From the NCBI GenBank assembly GCA_963798275.1, contig CAWCTB010000020.1, forward strand, positions 4,541 through 68,540: a stretch of DNA of 64,000 bases. The letters run 5' to 3'. Positions 26,525-34,708 of the stretch are shown piece after piece. Position numbers and translations under genes: made by a program. Position 1 is the stretch's first letter, and the number at the start of each line of letters is the position of its first letter. Under the pieces are notes generated by a model. It saw only the letters and a list, made by a program, of their open reading frames with translations, did not search any database and was not told where the DNA came from. This stretch comes from CAWCTB01 sp963798275. Lineage in GTDB: Bacteria; Acidobacteriota; Terriglobia; Terriglobales; Acidobacteriaceae.

Positions 26525-26837
26525 ACCAGTTCACAGTCGTCGCACGTAACTGCAGCCGTGACCCATCCCGGCGCTAAAGGTGCGCAAAGCTCAATGCGCG
26601 AGACTCGCCATCCCGCTCGCGTACAAGATCCCCAAGATGCCGCGGCGGCAATTGTACTAAGGTCCAATTGCGGCAGTGGGGAACGCAGGATACGATTTCC
26701 GCACTCGTAAACGAAATCATAGGTTCGGATCGTAACGATCCGGCTTGGAGGAGGGCGTTTTCGGGGGGAAACGCTCTCTTCCTCAGTACATTCTGCCCCA
26801 GGCAAATCAGCACACGGTTGCAAAGCTACCAGGCAAT
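26525..26837. other. spacer with a short palindrome
   Basis: No gene is recognised. CGGATCG-TAA-CGATCCG (26726-26742) is a perfect 7-bp inverted repeat, followed by GGAGGAGGGCG. It may be an operator or a small hairpin upstream of the short frame at 26838. Confidence 0.45.
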
Positions 26838-27020
26838 ATGGTGACTCCGGCAAAATCCGCCGAGACTTGGCAAGCGCTGATGGAACTGCGCTGCCGGCGC
26901 GAAATCATCGAACGCTGGCTGGCCGGCGGCTCACTCTCAGACAATGTGCGGCAGAGTCTGCAGACGATGCTCGCTGATGTCGACGATCAAGTGCGGTTAC
27001 TTACAAATGGGCGCGGTTGA
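26838..27020 (+). CDS. possible small hypothetical protein
   Basis: This 60-residue frame begins MVTPAKSAETWQALMELRCR and is predicted helical throughout (REIIERWLAGGSLSDNVRQS). Its amphipathic, coding-like composition makes it plausible. There is no clear Shine-Dalgarno sequence or family match. Confidence 0.35.
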   Translation: MVTPAKSAETWQALMELRCRREIIERWLAGGSLSDNVRQSLQTMLADVDDQVRLLTNGRG

Positions 27021-27169
27021 GAGCGCTGTTGCTGGAAGCGTTTCTTGCTTTTGGCCATGCCGCCCCCTGCGACAACAACAAACACCCGAAGCCCTTCGTC
27101 TCGACCGCTGTCGCGAGATCGATCCTGAGAAAGCTCAAGAAAAAATATAGAGGGATTTTAGATACGGCA

Positions 27170-27285
27170 CACTAGGGTGGTGAGTTGGAAGTTCGCCGGT
27201 TAAATAGCTTGGTTCCCGTGGTTGAAAAAGAACATTTTCGACACGTGACGAATATGTGGTGAATTTCCAACTCACCACACTAGGG
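27170..27285. mobile_element. 100-bp MITE-like element with 8-bp target duplication
   Basis: Terminal inverted repeats TGGTGAGTTGGAAGTTC (27178-27194) and its complement (27261-27277) match at 16 of 17 positions and enclose a 100-bp element. It is flanked on both sides by an identical 8-bp direct repeat, CACTAGGG (27170-27177 and 27278-27285). No transposase frame fits inside, so it would have moved by a transposase supplied in trans. Confidence 0.75.
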
Positions 27286-27317
27286 AAGGTCCGATTAAGT
27301 CAATGGACGGTCCCTCC

Positions 27318-27469
27318 GCGGCTAAAGCCGCGTTCATTTTGGCGGCCTTTTCGGACGGCCTAAAGGCCGTCCCCTTCAAAAGATTCGGCTTAAGCGGCTA
27401 AAGCCGCGTTCATTTTGGCGGCCTTTTCGGACGGCCTAAAGGCCGTCCCCTTCAAAAGATTCGGCTTAA
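27318..27469. repeat. two identical tandem 76-bp palindromic units
   Basis: Units 27318-27393 and 27394-27469 are identical. Each holds two hairpins: GCGGCT-AA-AGCCGC and GGACGGCC-TAAA-GGCCGTCC. They resemble REP/BIME elements. They lie just beyond the stop of the DHA2 transporter and may stop transcription or protect mRNA. Confidence 0.85.
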
Positions 27470-27480
27470 TCAGAGATTCC

Positions 27481-29103
27481 TTAGTGCATCATCCCTGCAA
27501 GTTCGGGCTGGGGTTCGTGGAGCTCCGGTTTCGCCGTTTGGCGTGTGGCCTTCGGGGTGTGGGGATGCAGGTCGCGCGCGTTGCGCAACAGGAGCAACAA
27601 CGGAATCATGCCCAGAAAAATGACGCCCATAATCCAGAAGGCCTCGACGAAGGAGAGCATCATCGCCTGTTGCTGCACCATCCCGTAGATCGCGCCGAGA
27701 GCCTTGTGGGCGGCGTCAACCTTGTCGGAACCGTGCAGACGGAACCACTCGGTCATGCCGCGAACCGTCTGTTGCGTCAGGTGATCGCCCGGGGTGATAT
27801 GCGCGATCATCTGATTCTGGTGCACCTGACTGCGGCGCGAGAGAAAGGTGGTCATGCTGGCAATGCCGAAGCTGCCACCGATGTTGCGCATCAGGTTGTA
27901 GATGCTGGTGGCATTACCCATCTTCTCCTTCGCAATCCCCGACATGCTGACGGCCATCAGGGGGATGAACAGAAAGGCCAGTGCGCCCCCCTGAATTACC
28001 TGCGGCCAGAAGATATCCCAATACCCTGTGTTGAGGTTCATGTGCGAGAGGCTGAACATGGTCCAGGCGCCGACGCCGAGGCCAACCACGATGAGCTTGC
28101 GGGGATCGTAGCGATTGGTGAGCTGGCCGACGATGGGCATCATGAACAAGGAACCGATGCCCCGAGGTGAGAGCGCCAGTCCGGACTCCAGCGCCGGATA
28201 GCCAAGCAGCGTTTGCAGGAAGATGGGCAGCAGCATGAGGCTGGCGTAAAGCACGAAGCCCAGCATGGTCATAAGAAAGACGCCGGCGCTGAAGGTGCGG
28301 TCCTTCAGCACGCGAAGATCGACAACCGGGTGCTTTGCCTTCAGTTCGCGAATCACCAGCGCGACCAGGCCGAAGATGCAGAGGAAGGTCCACAGGCGAA
28401 TCTGGTTGCTGCCGAACCAGTCCTTGCGTTGCCCCGTATCGAGTACTACCTGCAGCATGCCAAAGCCCAGGGCGAGAAAGCCGATGCCCCACAGATCGAC
28501 ACCTCCGGTTTTGTGCTTGCCGATGTACTGCGGGTCCCACACGAAGGCGTTCATCATGAACAGGGAGAAGATGCCAACTGGAAGATTGAGGTAGAAGATC
28601 CAGCGCCAGGTGTAGTTGTCGGTGATCCAGCCGCCGAGGGTGGGGCCGAGGATGGGCGCGAGGATGATGCCGAGGCCGAAGGCGGCCATGGCGGTGCCGT
28701 GCCTACTGGGAGGGAAGGTTTCCAGCAGAACCGCCTGGGCCAGTGGCTGCAGGCCTCCGCCGGTGAGCCCTTGCAGCACGCGAAAGAAGATCAGCCACTC
28801 CAGCGTGGTGGCCATACCGCAGAGCAGCGAGGTGAGGGTAAACCCAGCCACGCACGACATCAGCATGCGGCGGCGCCCGAAGCGGTTCGCCAGCCATCCC
28901 GACATGGGAAGAATGATGGCGTTGGAAACCAGGTACGAAGTGACGACCCAGGTGCCCTCTTCCACCGTAGCGCCCATGTTCCCCGCGATGTGAGGAACGG
29001 AGACGTTGACCACCGTGGTGTCGAGAATCTCCATGAACGTCGCCAGCATGACCGCGCTGGTGACGATCCACGGGTTAACCGGCTTGAGGGGGCGACCGGG
29101 CAT
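27481..29103 (-). CDS. DHA2-family (EmrB/QacA-type) drug:proton antiporter
   Basis: This roughly 540-residue major facilitator has about 14 membrane helices. Helix 1 carries LDTTVVNVSVPHI, and motif A reads GWLANRFGRRRM. The RVLQGLTGGG motif B and a motif C-like GLGIILAPILGPTLGGWI mark it as an antiporter. The C-terminal tail is hydrophilic. DHA2 pumps export drugs and other amphiphilic compounds, often with an EmrA adaptor, which is not seen here. ATG 29103 (MPGRPLKPVNPW) is preferred. It is divergent from hemE with a CRP/FNR-like palindrome in between. Confidence 0.88.
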   Translation of the reverse strand: MPGRPLKPVNPWIVTSAVMLATFMEILDTTVVNVSVPHIAGNMGATVEEGTWVVTSYLVSNAIILPMSGWLANRFGRRRMLMSCVAGFTLTSLLCGMATTLEWLIFFRVLQGLTGGGLQPLAQAVLLETFPPSRHGTAMAAFGLGIILAPILGPTLGGWITDNYTWRWIFYLNLPVGIFSLFMMNAFVWDPQYIGKHKTGGVDLWGIGFLALGFGMLQVVLDTGQRKDWFGSNQIRLWTFLCIFGLVALVIRELKAKHPVVDLRVLKDRTFSAGVFLMTMLGFVLYASLMLLPIFLQTLLGYPALESGLALSPRGIGSLFMMPIVGQLTNRYDPRKLIVVGLGVGAWTMFSLSHMNLNTGYWDIFWPQVIQGGALAFLFIPLMAVSMSGIAKEKMGNATSIYNLMRNIGGSFGIASMTTFLSRRSQVHQNQMIAHITPGDHLTQQTVRGMTEWFRLHGSDKVDAAHKALGAIYGMVQQQAMMLSFVEAFWIMGVIFLGMIPLLLLLRNARDLHPHTPKATRQTAKPELHEPQPELAGMMH

Positions 29104-29224
29104 GAGGTAAATCTCTGGTTCCGATTGTAGGAACGGCAAACCTGCAAATCGGTGACGCGGAGCACATTGAGCGCGGTTACACGCCGCGAAAAAGGGGCAT
29201 ACGAGAGATGAAGACTGGCGGGCG

Positions 29225-29246
29225 GCTTGTGACTCGAATCACAAGC
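29225..29246. promoter_or_regulatory. CRP/FNR-type operator between the DHA2 pump and hemE
   Basis: The perfect inverted repeat GCTTGTGA-N6-TCACAAGC contains TGTGA-N6-TCACA, the consensus of CRP-type regulators. It ends 32 bases before the hemE ATG and 122 bases from the pump start. That position could activate one gene and repress the other. Confidence 0.65.
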
Positions 29247-29278
29247 GGGGGTGACGCTGAATGCTAGAGTAGTAATTT

Positions 29279-30340
29279 ATGTCCGCTCCCGAATCGCTCT
29301 TTGTGAGAGCCTGCCGGCGTCTTCCGGTTGAGGCTACCCCGGTCTGGTTCATGCGCCAGGCGGGGCGCTACATGCAGGAATACCGCGACGTCCGCAAGCA
29401 TTATTCGCTGGTTGAGATCTGCAAGAGACCGGAGGTCGCCGCCGAGGTCACCATCACCGCTGCCGAAATCCTGAAAGTCGATGCGGCCATTATCTTTGCT
29501 GACCTGCTGCTGCCGCTGGAGGTGATGGGACTTCCCTTTCGCTTCGAAGCCGGCGAGGGACCGGTGATCGAGAAGCCGGTGCGCACCTGGGAGGCCGTCA
29601 AGGTGCTGAGGTCCGACCGCGCGACTGAGTTGGGCTACGTGGCCGAAGCGGTGTCGCTGGTGGCGAAGCACTTCGAGAACAGGCTTCCGGTAATCGGCTT
29701 CTGCGGCGCGCCGTTTACCCTGGCCAGCTACATGGTGGAGGGCGGCGGATCGCGCCACTATATCGAAGTGAAAAAGCTGATGTACAACGCGCCCGAGGTC
29801 TGGGAAGAACTGGTCGGCAAGCTGGTCGATGTGCTGGCGGAATACACCGCCGCGCAGGTGCGGGCCGGCGCCGACGTGGTGCAGATCTTCGATAGCTGGG
29901 TGGGCTGCTTGAGCGTGGAAGACTATCGCCGTTACGCTCTGGAGCCGACCACTCGCCTGATCCAGCGGCTGCAAAAAGACACCGGGGTTCCGATCATCTA
30001 CTTCGGCACCGATAGCGCGACGCTGTTGCCGTCGATGACGGAGACGGGCGCTGAGGTCCTCGGACTGGATTGGCGGATTCCGTTGGACGAGGGCTGGAAA
30101 ACGGTTGGCCATAACCGCGCGGTGCAGGGCAATCTGGACCCGGTGACGCTGTTTTCGTCGTGGAGCGAAGTGAAGGCACGGGCTGAGCACATTCTTCGGC
30201 TGGCCGATGGACGGCCGGGGCACATCTTCAACCTGGGGCACGGGATTCTGCCGCACACGCCGGTAGACAACGTAAAAAACCTGGCTGAGTTCGTGCATGA
30301 GTTTTCGGCCTCGGCGAAACCGGCTGCGAGGGGACGATGA
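29279..30340 (+). CDS. hemE: uroporphyrinogen decarboxylase
   Basis: This 353-residue enzyme removes four carboxyl groups from uroporphyrinogen III to give coproporphyrinogen III. Signatures are PVWFMRQAGRYMQEYRDVR near the start, FADLLLPLEVMG (substrate Asp), GFCGAPFTLASYMVEGG, and the C-terminal FNLGHGILPHTPVDNV. It opens the hemE-hemH-hemY operon; its stop overlaps the hemH start as ATGA. The CRP/FNR-type palindrome lies just upstream. Confidence 0.95.
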   Translation: MSAPESLFVRACRRLPVEATPVWFMRQAGRYMQEYRDVRKHYSLVEICKRPEVAAEVTITAAEILKVDAAIIFADLLLPLEVMGLPFRFEAGEGPVIEKPVRTWEAVKVLRSDRATELGYVAEAVSLVAKHFENRLPVIGFCGAPFTLASYMVEGGGSRHYIEVKKLMYNAPEVWEELVGKLVDVLAEYTAAQVRAGADVVQIFDSWVGCLSVEDYRRYALEPTTRLIQRLQKDTGVPIIYFGTDSATLLPSMTETGAEVLGLDWRIPLDEGWKTVGHNRAVQGNLDPVTLFSSWSEVKARAEHILRLADGRPGHIFNLGHGILPHTPVDNVKNLAEFVHEFSASAKPAARGR

Positions 30341-31271
30341 ACGAAGCGGTTCTGCTGATTGCGCACGGCAGTCCGGAGCATGTGGACGACATACCTGAGT
30401 TCCTGCAGAACATTTCGCGCGGCCGGCCGATGCCGGAGGAAGTTGTGCGCGAGGTGCAGCACCGCTATTCGCTGATCGGCAGCTCGCCCCTCACCCGGAT
30501 CACAATGGCACAAGCCAAGGGGGTCGAGCGGGAGTTGGGGATACCGGTCTACGTGGGCATGCGCAATTGGCATCCGTTCCTGGCGGAAACGCTGGACCGC
30601 ATGATCTCTGACGGAGTGGGACAGGCCGTGGCCATTTGCCTGGCGCCCCACAACTCGCGAACCAGCGTCGGACTGTACAAACAGGCGCTATTCGGGACTG
30701 GCGTGCCGTTCCCGATTGATTTCGTGGAGGAGTGGCACGACCAGACCGCCCTGATCGAGGCGTTTGCGGAAAAGCTTCGCGCTGGCTGGCCAAAGGCCTG
30801 TGAGAATCATGGAGGCGCAGATGCCCGTGCTGTTCACGGCGCATAGCGTTCCGAAACGCACCGTGATAGAAGGCGATCCCGTATGAGATGCAGACGCGAG
30901 AGACGGCGGCTATGGTAGCAGCACGCTTTCCGGAGATCGGGGTTTGGGATTTTGCCTTCCAGAGCCAGGGCATGTCGGGGGGCGAATGGCTTGGTCCCAC
31001 AGTGGAGGACATGCTGAAGAAGTTGCGCGCCGAGGGTCATACGGCGGTGTTCTTGCAGCCCATCGGGTTCGTCTGCGACCACGTGGAAATCCTGTACGAT
31101 GTGGACATCATGTTTCGCGAATACGCGGGAAGGCTGGGAATGAAGCTCTATCGGGCGGAGTCGTTGAACGACTCACCCAGTTTTGTGAAAGCGGTTGCGG
31201 AGTTGGCGCGCACCCGGCTGGAAGCTGCGCGTGCCACTCGCGAAGCCCAAACCGCTGCGGAGTCCAAGTAG
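30337..31271 (+). CDS. hemH: ferrochelatase, two frameshifts
   Basis: Ferrochelatase inserts iron into the porphyrin ring. The first frame begins MNEAVLLIAHGSPEHVDDIPEFL and contains RYSLIGSSPLT and GMRNWHPF. A short middle frame carries the active-site His segment MPVLFTAHSVPKRTV. The third frame carries WDFAFQSQGMSGGEWLGP and FVCDHVEILYDVD. The frames change near 30800-30812 and 30880-30886, each by one extra base. Joined, it is about 311 residues, normal for the family. It overlaps hemE by four bases and is followed four bases later by hemY. Confidence 0.9.
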
Positions 31272-31275
31272 ACGC

Positions 31276-32703
31276 ATGAAGCGGGTTGCCATCATTGGCG
31301 GCGGTATCTCCGGCCTGAGCGCGGCCTACCACCTGGAGAAAGCGCGGGCAGCCGGGGCCGAACTCTGCTACACCCTGTTTGAAAGCGGCCAGCGGCTGGG
31401 CGGCTCGATGTACTCCGACCGGATCGACGGTTGCCTGGTAGAAGCTGGACCGGATTCCTTCCTCACAGAGAAGCCCTGGGCCCTGACGCTGTGTAAGGCG
31501 CTCGGCATTGACGATCAGATCATCGGTTCCAACGACGCGCAACGCAAGACCTACATTGTGGTAAAGGGCAAGCTCATCGCCATGCCCGACGGGCTGATGT
31601 TCATGGTGCCCACCAAGCTGCTGCCGACAGCGCTGACGCCGCTGTTCTCGTGGGGCACGAAGATCCGCATGGCCAGGGAGTTGCTGCATCCGCCGCGGCC
31701 GATGCACGACGACGAAACCGTGGGCGAGATGGTGGAGCGGCATTTCGGGGCGGAGGTCGTCGATCGCCTGGCTGACCCGCTACTTTCGGGCGTGTACGGC
31801 GGCGACGCCAACAAGCTGAGCGCGCGGGCGGTGCTACCGCGCTTCGTGGAAATGGAAGAGAAGTACGGCAGCCTGAGCCGCGCGATGCTGGCGGCCCACA
31901 AGAAGATGGCGGCGATGGCGCACCAGCAGCCGGCACGTCCTCTGTTCAGCTCGCTCCGAGATGGCATGCAGCAGATGGTGGATGCGGTAACAGAGCGCAT
32001 CGACGGCTCGGCCATCCGGCTGCGTACGCGAGTGCGCGGCATTTATCCCCAGGGCGACGGTTGGCGGTTGGCGATCGAGTTGGGAAGCGATGAACACTAC
32101 GACGCGGTGATTCTGTGCACGCCCGCGAATGTGGCCGGCACGCTGCTGGAGGCGGTGGATGACGACCTTGCGAACGATCTGCAGGGCATCACGTACAGCT
32201 CTTCGGTCACAGTAACGCTGGGCTACCACATGGACCAGCTACGGCATCTGCCTCCGGGCTTTGGGTTCCTGGTGCCGCGCAGCGAAGGCACACGGATGCT
32301 GGCGTGCACTTTTGTACACAACAAGTTTCCGCATCGAGCTCCGGCAGACCAAGGCATTCTGCGTTGCTTCCTGGGCGGTGCGCGCGATGAGGCGGTTCTC
32401 TCGCTGACGGACGAGGAAATGCTCGATACGGTGCGGGCGGAGCTGAAGAAGATCGTCAAGCTCGATGCCCGGCCGAGGTTTGCGCGCGTCTATCGCTGGC
32501 GCGGCGCGATGGCGCAGTACGAGTCGGGGCACATCGCTCGCGTGGCGCGCATTGAGAAACGCGTGGCCGATATACCGGGACTAGCGCTGGCGGGCAATGC
32601 CTACCACGGCATCGGGGTTCCGGACTGCATTCGCACCGGCATGGAGGCGGCCAACGTAATTGCCGGTGTCTCCGTCCAACCTGAGGTAGCCCAGAAGCGT
32701 TAG
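31276..32703 (+). CDS. hemY: oxygen-dependent protoporphyrinogen/coproporphyrinogen oxidase
   Basis: This 475-residue FAD enzyme starts MKRVAIIGGGISGLSAAYHLE, the dinucleotide-binding motif. It continues with SDRIDGCLVEAGPDSFLTEK, PLLSGVYGGDANKLSARAVL and a C-terminal GNAYHGIGVPDCIRTGMEAA FAD motif, all typical of HemY. It oxidises the porphyrinogen with oxygen, which implies aerobic heme synthesis. Whether it acts before or after HemH (coproporphyrin or protoporphyrin route) cannot be told from the sequence. The start at 31276 leaves four bases after hemH. Confidence 0.92.
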   Translation: MKRVAIIGGGISGLSAAYHLEKARAAGAELCYTLFESGQRLGGSMYSDRIDGCLVEAGPDSFLTEKPWALTLCKALGIDDQIIGSNDAQRKTYIVVKGKLIAMPDGLMFMVPTKLLPTALTPLFSWGTKIRMARELLHPPRPMHDDETVGEMVERHFGAEVVDRLADPLLSGVYGGDANKLSARAVLPRFVEMEEKYGSLSRAMLAAHKKMAAMAHQQPARPLFSSLRDGMQQMVDAVTERIDGSAIRLRTRVRGIYPQGDGWRLAIELGSDEHYDAVILCTPANVAGTLLEAVDDDLANDLQGITYSSSVTVTLGYHMDQLRHLPPGFGFLVPRSEGTRMLACTFVHNKFPHRAPADQGILRCFLGGARDEAVLSLTDEEMLDTVRAELKKIVKLDARPRFARVYRWRGAMAQYESGHIARVARIEKRVADIPGLALAGNAYHGIGVPDCIRTGMEAANVIAGVSVQPEVAQKR

Positions 32704-32827
32704 TCCCGCATTTGGTTGTTCTTCCCTTGCACCATTCTGAAACTTCGGGCAACGCTGGGTGACCGCTATCACTGACAGCTTTGTGCCGTCGAACTAGGCT
32801 ATAGATGTCAGGTTGCGGAGGTGCGCC

Positions 32828-32935
32828 ATGCTGCTACAGGCGATCGCGATCTACATTCTGCTGGCTGCGTTTTTTCTGCTCGGCGTGGCAGTTGCATCCG
32901 CGATTAAGGACCACCGCAAGCTGCATCGGCGGTGA
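32828..32935 (+). CDS. 35-residue membrane protein, first of a twin pair
   Basis: The sequence is one membrane helix (LLQAIAIYILLAAFFLLGVAV) followed by a basic tail (KDHRKLHRR). A strong Shine-Dalgarno GGAGGTG lies five bases before the ATG, good evidence that it is translated. The next gene, four bases on, encodes a protein of the same length and layout. No known small-protein family was recognised; a respiratory-complex accessory subunit is one possibility. Confidence 0.6.
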   Translation: MLLQAIAIYILLAAFFLLGVAVASAIKDHRKLHRR

Positions 32936-32939
32936 CCTA

Positions 32940-33047
32940 ATGTGGATTACCGGCATTTACATCTACTGCGTAGTGGCTGTGTTGTTCCTGTTCGCAGTCA
33001 GCCTGCACGCTGAACTCAACAACCGCCACAAGCCCCATCATCGTTGA
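32940..33047 (+). CDS. 35-residue membrane protein, second of a twin pair
   Basis: MWITGIYIYCVVAVLFLFAV forms one membrane helix, followed by a His/Arg-rich tail (NNRHKPHHR). Length, topology and the His-rich basic tail match the preceding small protein, so the two look like duplicated or partner subunits. The ribosome site is weak (GGTGA), and translational coupling to the first gene is likely. Confidence 0.55.
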   Translation: MWITGIYIYCVVAVLFLFAVSLHAELNNRHKPHHR

Positions 33048-33147
33048 GCGGCGTGGACCGAATCGTCAGACGCTCGACCTGCTAGCATTGTTGTTTCACC
33101 CACAGCGAACCAAGCTGTTTCTAACTCGCATCAGGAGACCGTTGACC

Positions 33148-33684
33148 ATGGCAGACGTGCGTCGAGGACTGATTATCGTGAATACCGGGCCGGGGAAGGG
33201 CAAGACCACGGCTGCCATGGGAACCGGCCTCCGCGCCGTTGGCAATGGACTCAAGGTGCTGATGCTGCAGTTCCTGAAAGGCTCGTGGCATTACGGTGAA
33301 CTGGATGCTGTGAAAGCCTTCGGCGACAACTTCGTGATGAAGCAGATGGGCCGCGGCTTCGTGAAAGTCGGCGGTGCGGAGACCGATCCGGAGGACGTGC
33401 GCCTGGTGGAAGAGGCGTGGGCTGAGGCGGAGAAGGCCATCCTTTCGGGGCAGTGGGACCTTGTGATCCTGGATGAGATCAACTACGCGATCAGCTACAA
33501 GATGCTCGATCCGGAGAAGGTCGTGGCGCTGCTGAGGAAAAAGCCGGAAATGGTGCACGTCATCCTGACCGGACGCAACGCGCACCCCAGCATCGTGGAG
33601 ATCGCCGACACGGTGACCGAGATGAAGGAAGTGAAGCACGCGTACACCAAGGGCATCGAAGCGCAGCGAGGCATCGAGTACTAA
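33148..33684 (+). CDS. cobO: cob(I)yrinic acid a,c-diamide adenosyltransferase
   Basis: This 178-residue CobO/BtuR-type protein has the inverted-P-loop-like NTGPGKGKTTAAMG near the N-terminus, then MLQFLKGSWHYGELDAV, LVILDEINYAISYKML and LTGRNAHPSIVEIADTVTEM. It adds the adenosyl group to cobalamin or its precursor. A Shine-Dalgarno AGGAGA precedes the ATG. The cell needs its product for the methylmalonyl-CoA mutase encoded at 55325-59225. Confidence 0.92.
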   Translation: MADVRRGLIIVNTGPGKGKTTAAMGTGLRAVGNGLKVLMLQFLKGSWHYGELDAVKAFGDNFVMKQMGRGFVKVGGAETDPEDVRLVEEAWAEAEKAILSGQWDLVILDEINYAISYKMLDPEKVVALLRKKPEMVHVILTGRNAHPSIVEIADTVTEMKEVKHAYTKGIEAQRGIEY

Positions 33685-33727
33685 CGCGACAACCCTCACC
33701 CCTCTCGGCTACACTGATCCTTCACTT

Positions 33728-34573
33728 ATGGCATGGTTCAAGCGGGAAACAGCCGAACTCGACACCTCCGGCGAGAAGAAGGTCAAGACCGAAGGCCTAT
33801 GGGTGAAGTGCGACCAGTGTCGCCAGATCATCTGGAAGAAGGACCTCGACCAGAACCTGAATGTCTGCCCCAAGTGCGACCGCCACTTCCGCATCGATGC
33901 GCGCACCCGGCTGGCGCAACTGCTGGATGACGGCCAATATACGACCGACGATGGCAACCTGCTCTCCAATGACCCCCTGAAGTTTACCGACCTGAAACCC
34001 TATGCCGACCGCCTGAAAAAGGCGCAGAACGACACCGGGCTGAACGATGCGGTCATCAACGCACGCGGCAAAATCAATGGCAAGCCGGTAATCGTGAGCG
34101 CGATGGAATATGGGTTCATCGGCGGGTCGATGGGAGCCGTGGTGGGCGAGACCATTACGCGAGCGGTCGAGCGGGCGACTGACGAAAAGCTGCCGCTGAT
34201 CATCGTGTCGGCCTCGGGGGGCGCGCGCATGATGGAGGGCGTGGTCAGCCTGATGCAACTCGCAAAGATATCAGCGGCGTTAGCTCGCATGGACGATGCC
34301 CGTGTGCCGTATATCTCAGTGCTGACCGATCCTACAACCGGCGGCGTAACCGCATCGTTCGCCATGCTGGGGGACCTGAACCTTGCCGAACCGGGGGCGC
34401 TGATTGGCTTTGCCGGGCCCCGCGTGATCGAACAGACCATCCGGCAAAAGCTTCCCGAGGGCTTCCAGCGCAGCGAGTTCCTGCTGCAGCACGGGATGCT
34501 GGACGCCGTGGTACACCGCCGCGATCTGAAGGCTTATATCTCGCGTGCGCTCAAATTCATGGAGAGCAATTAG
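33728..34573 (+). CDS. accD: acetyl-CoA carboxylase carboxyltransferase subunit beta
   Basis: This 281-residue protein forms the carboxyltransferase with AccA and makes malonyl-CoA. The N-terminal four-cysteine zinc ribbon is visible as CDQCRQI...NVCPKCD (residues about 23-45). The carboxyltransferase domain has GGSMGAVVGE, SASGGARMMEG, DPTTGGVTASFAMLGD and AEPGALIGFAGPRVIEQTI. Length is normal. It also supplies malonyl-CoA for the polyketide synthase at the window start, a metabolic link only. Confidence 0.95.
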   Translation: MAWFKRETAELDTSGEKKVKTEGLWVKCDQCRQIIWKKDLDQNLNVCPKCDRHFRIDARTRLAQLLDDGQYTTDDGNLLSNDPLKFTDLKPYADRLKKAQNDTGLNDAVINARGKINGKPVIVSAMEYGFIGGSMGAVVGETITRAVERATDEKLPLIIVSASGGARMMEGVVSLMQLAKISAALARMDDARVPYISVLTDPTTGGVTASFAMLGDLNLAEPGALIGFAGPRVIEQTIRQKLPEGFQRSEFLLQHGMLDAVVHRRDLKAYISRALKFMESN

Positions 34574-34708
34574 CAACTTGCAATTACTCAGTACACTGGG
34601 CGACGTTCCCGGCGGGGCGCGAAAATCCGGCCCTTGAAGTGACGTTCAGAACCCGGAGACGGCCTGCTCCTGCCATCTCACGCTTCACTGCGTTAAACTC
34701 CCATTGAT

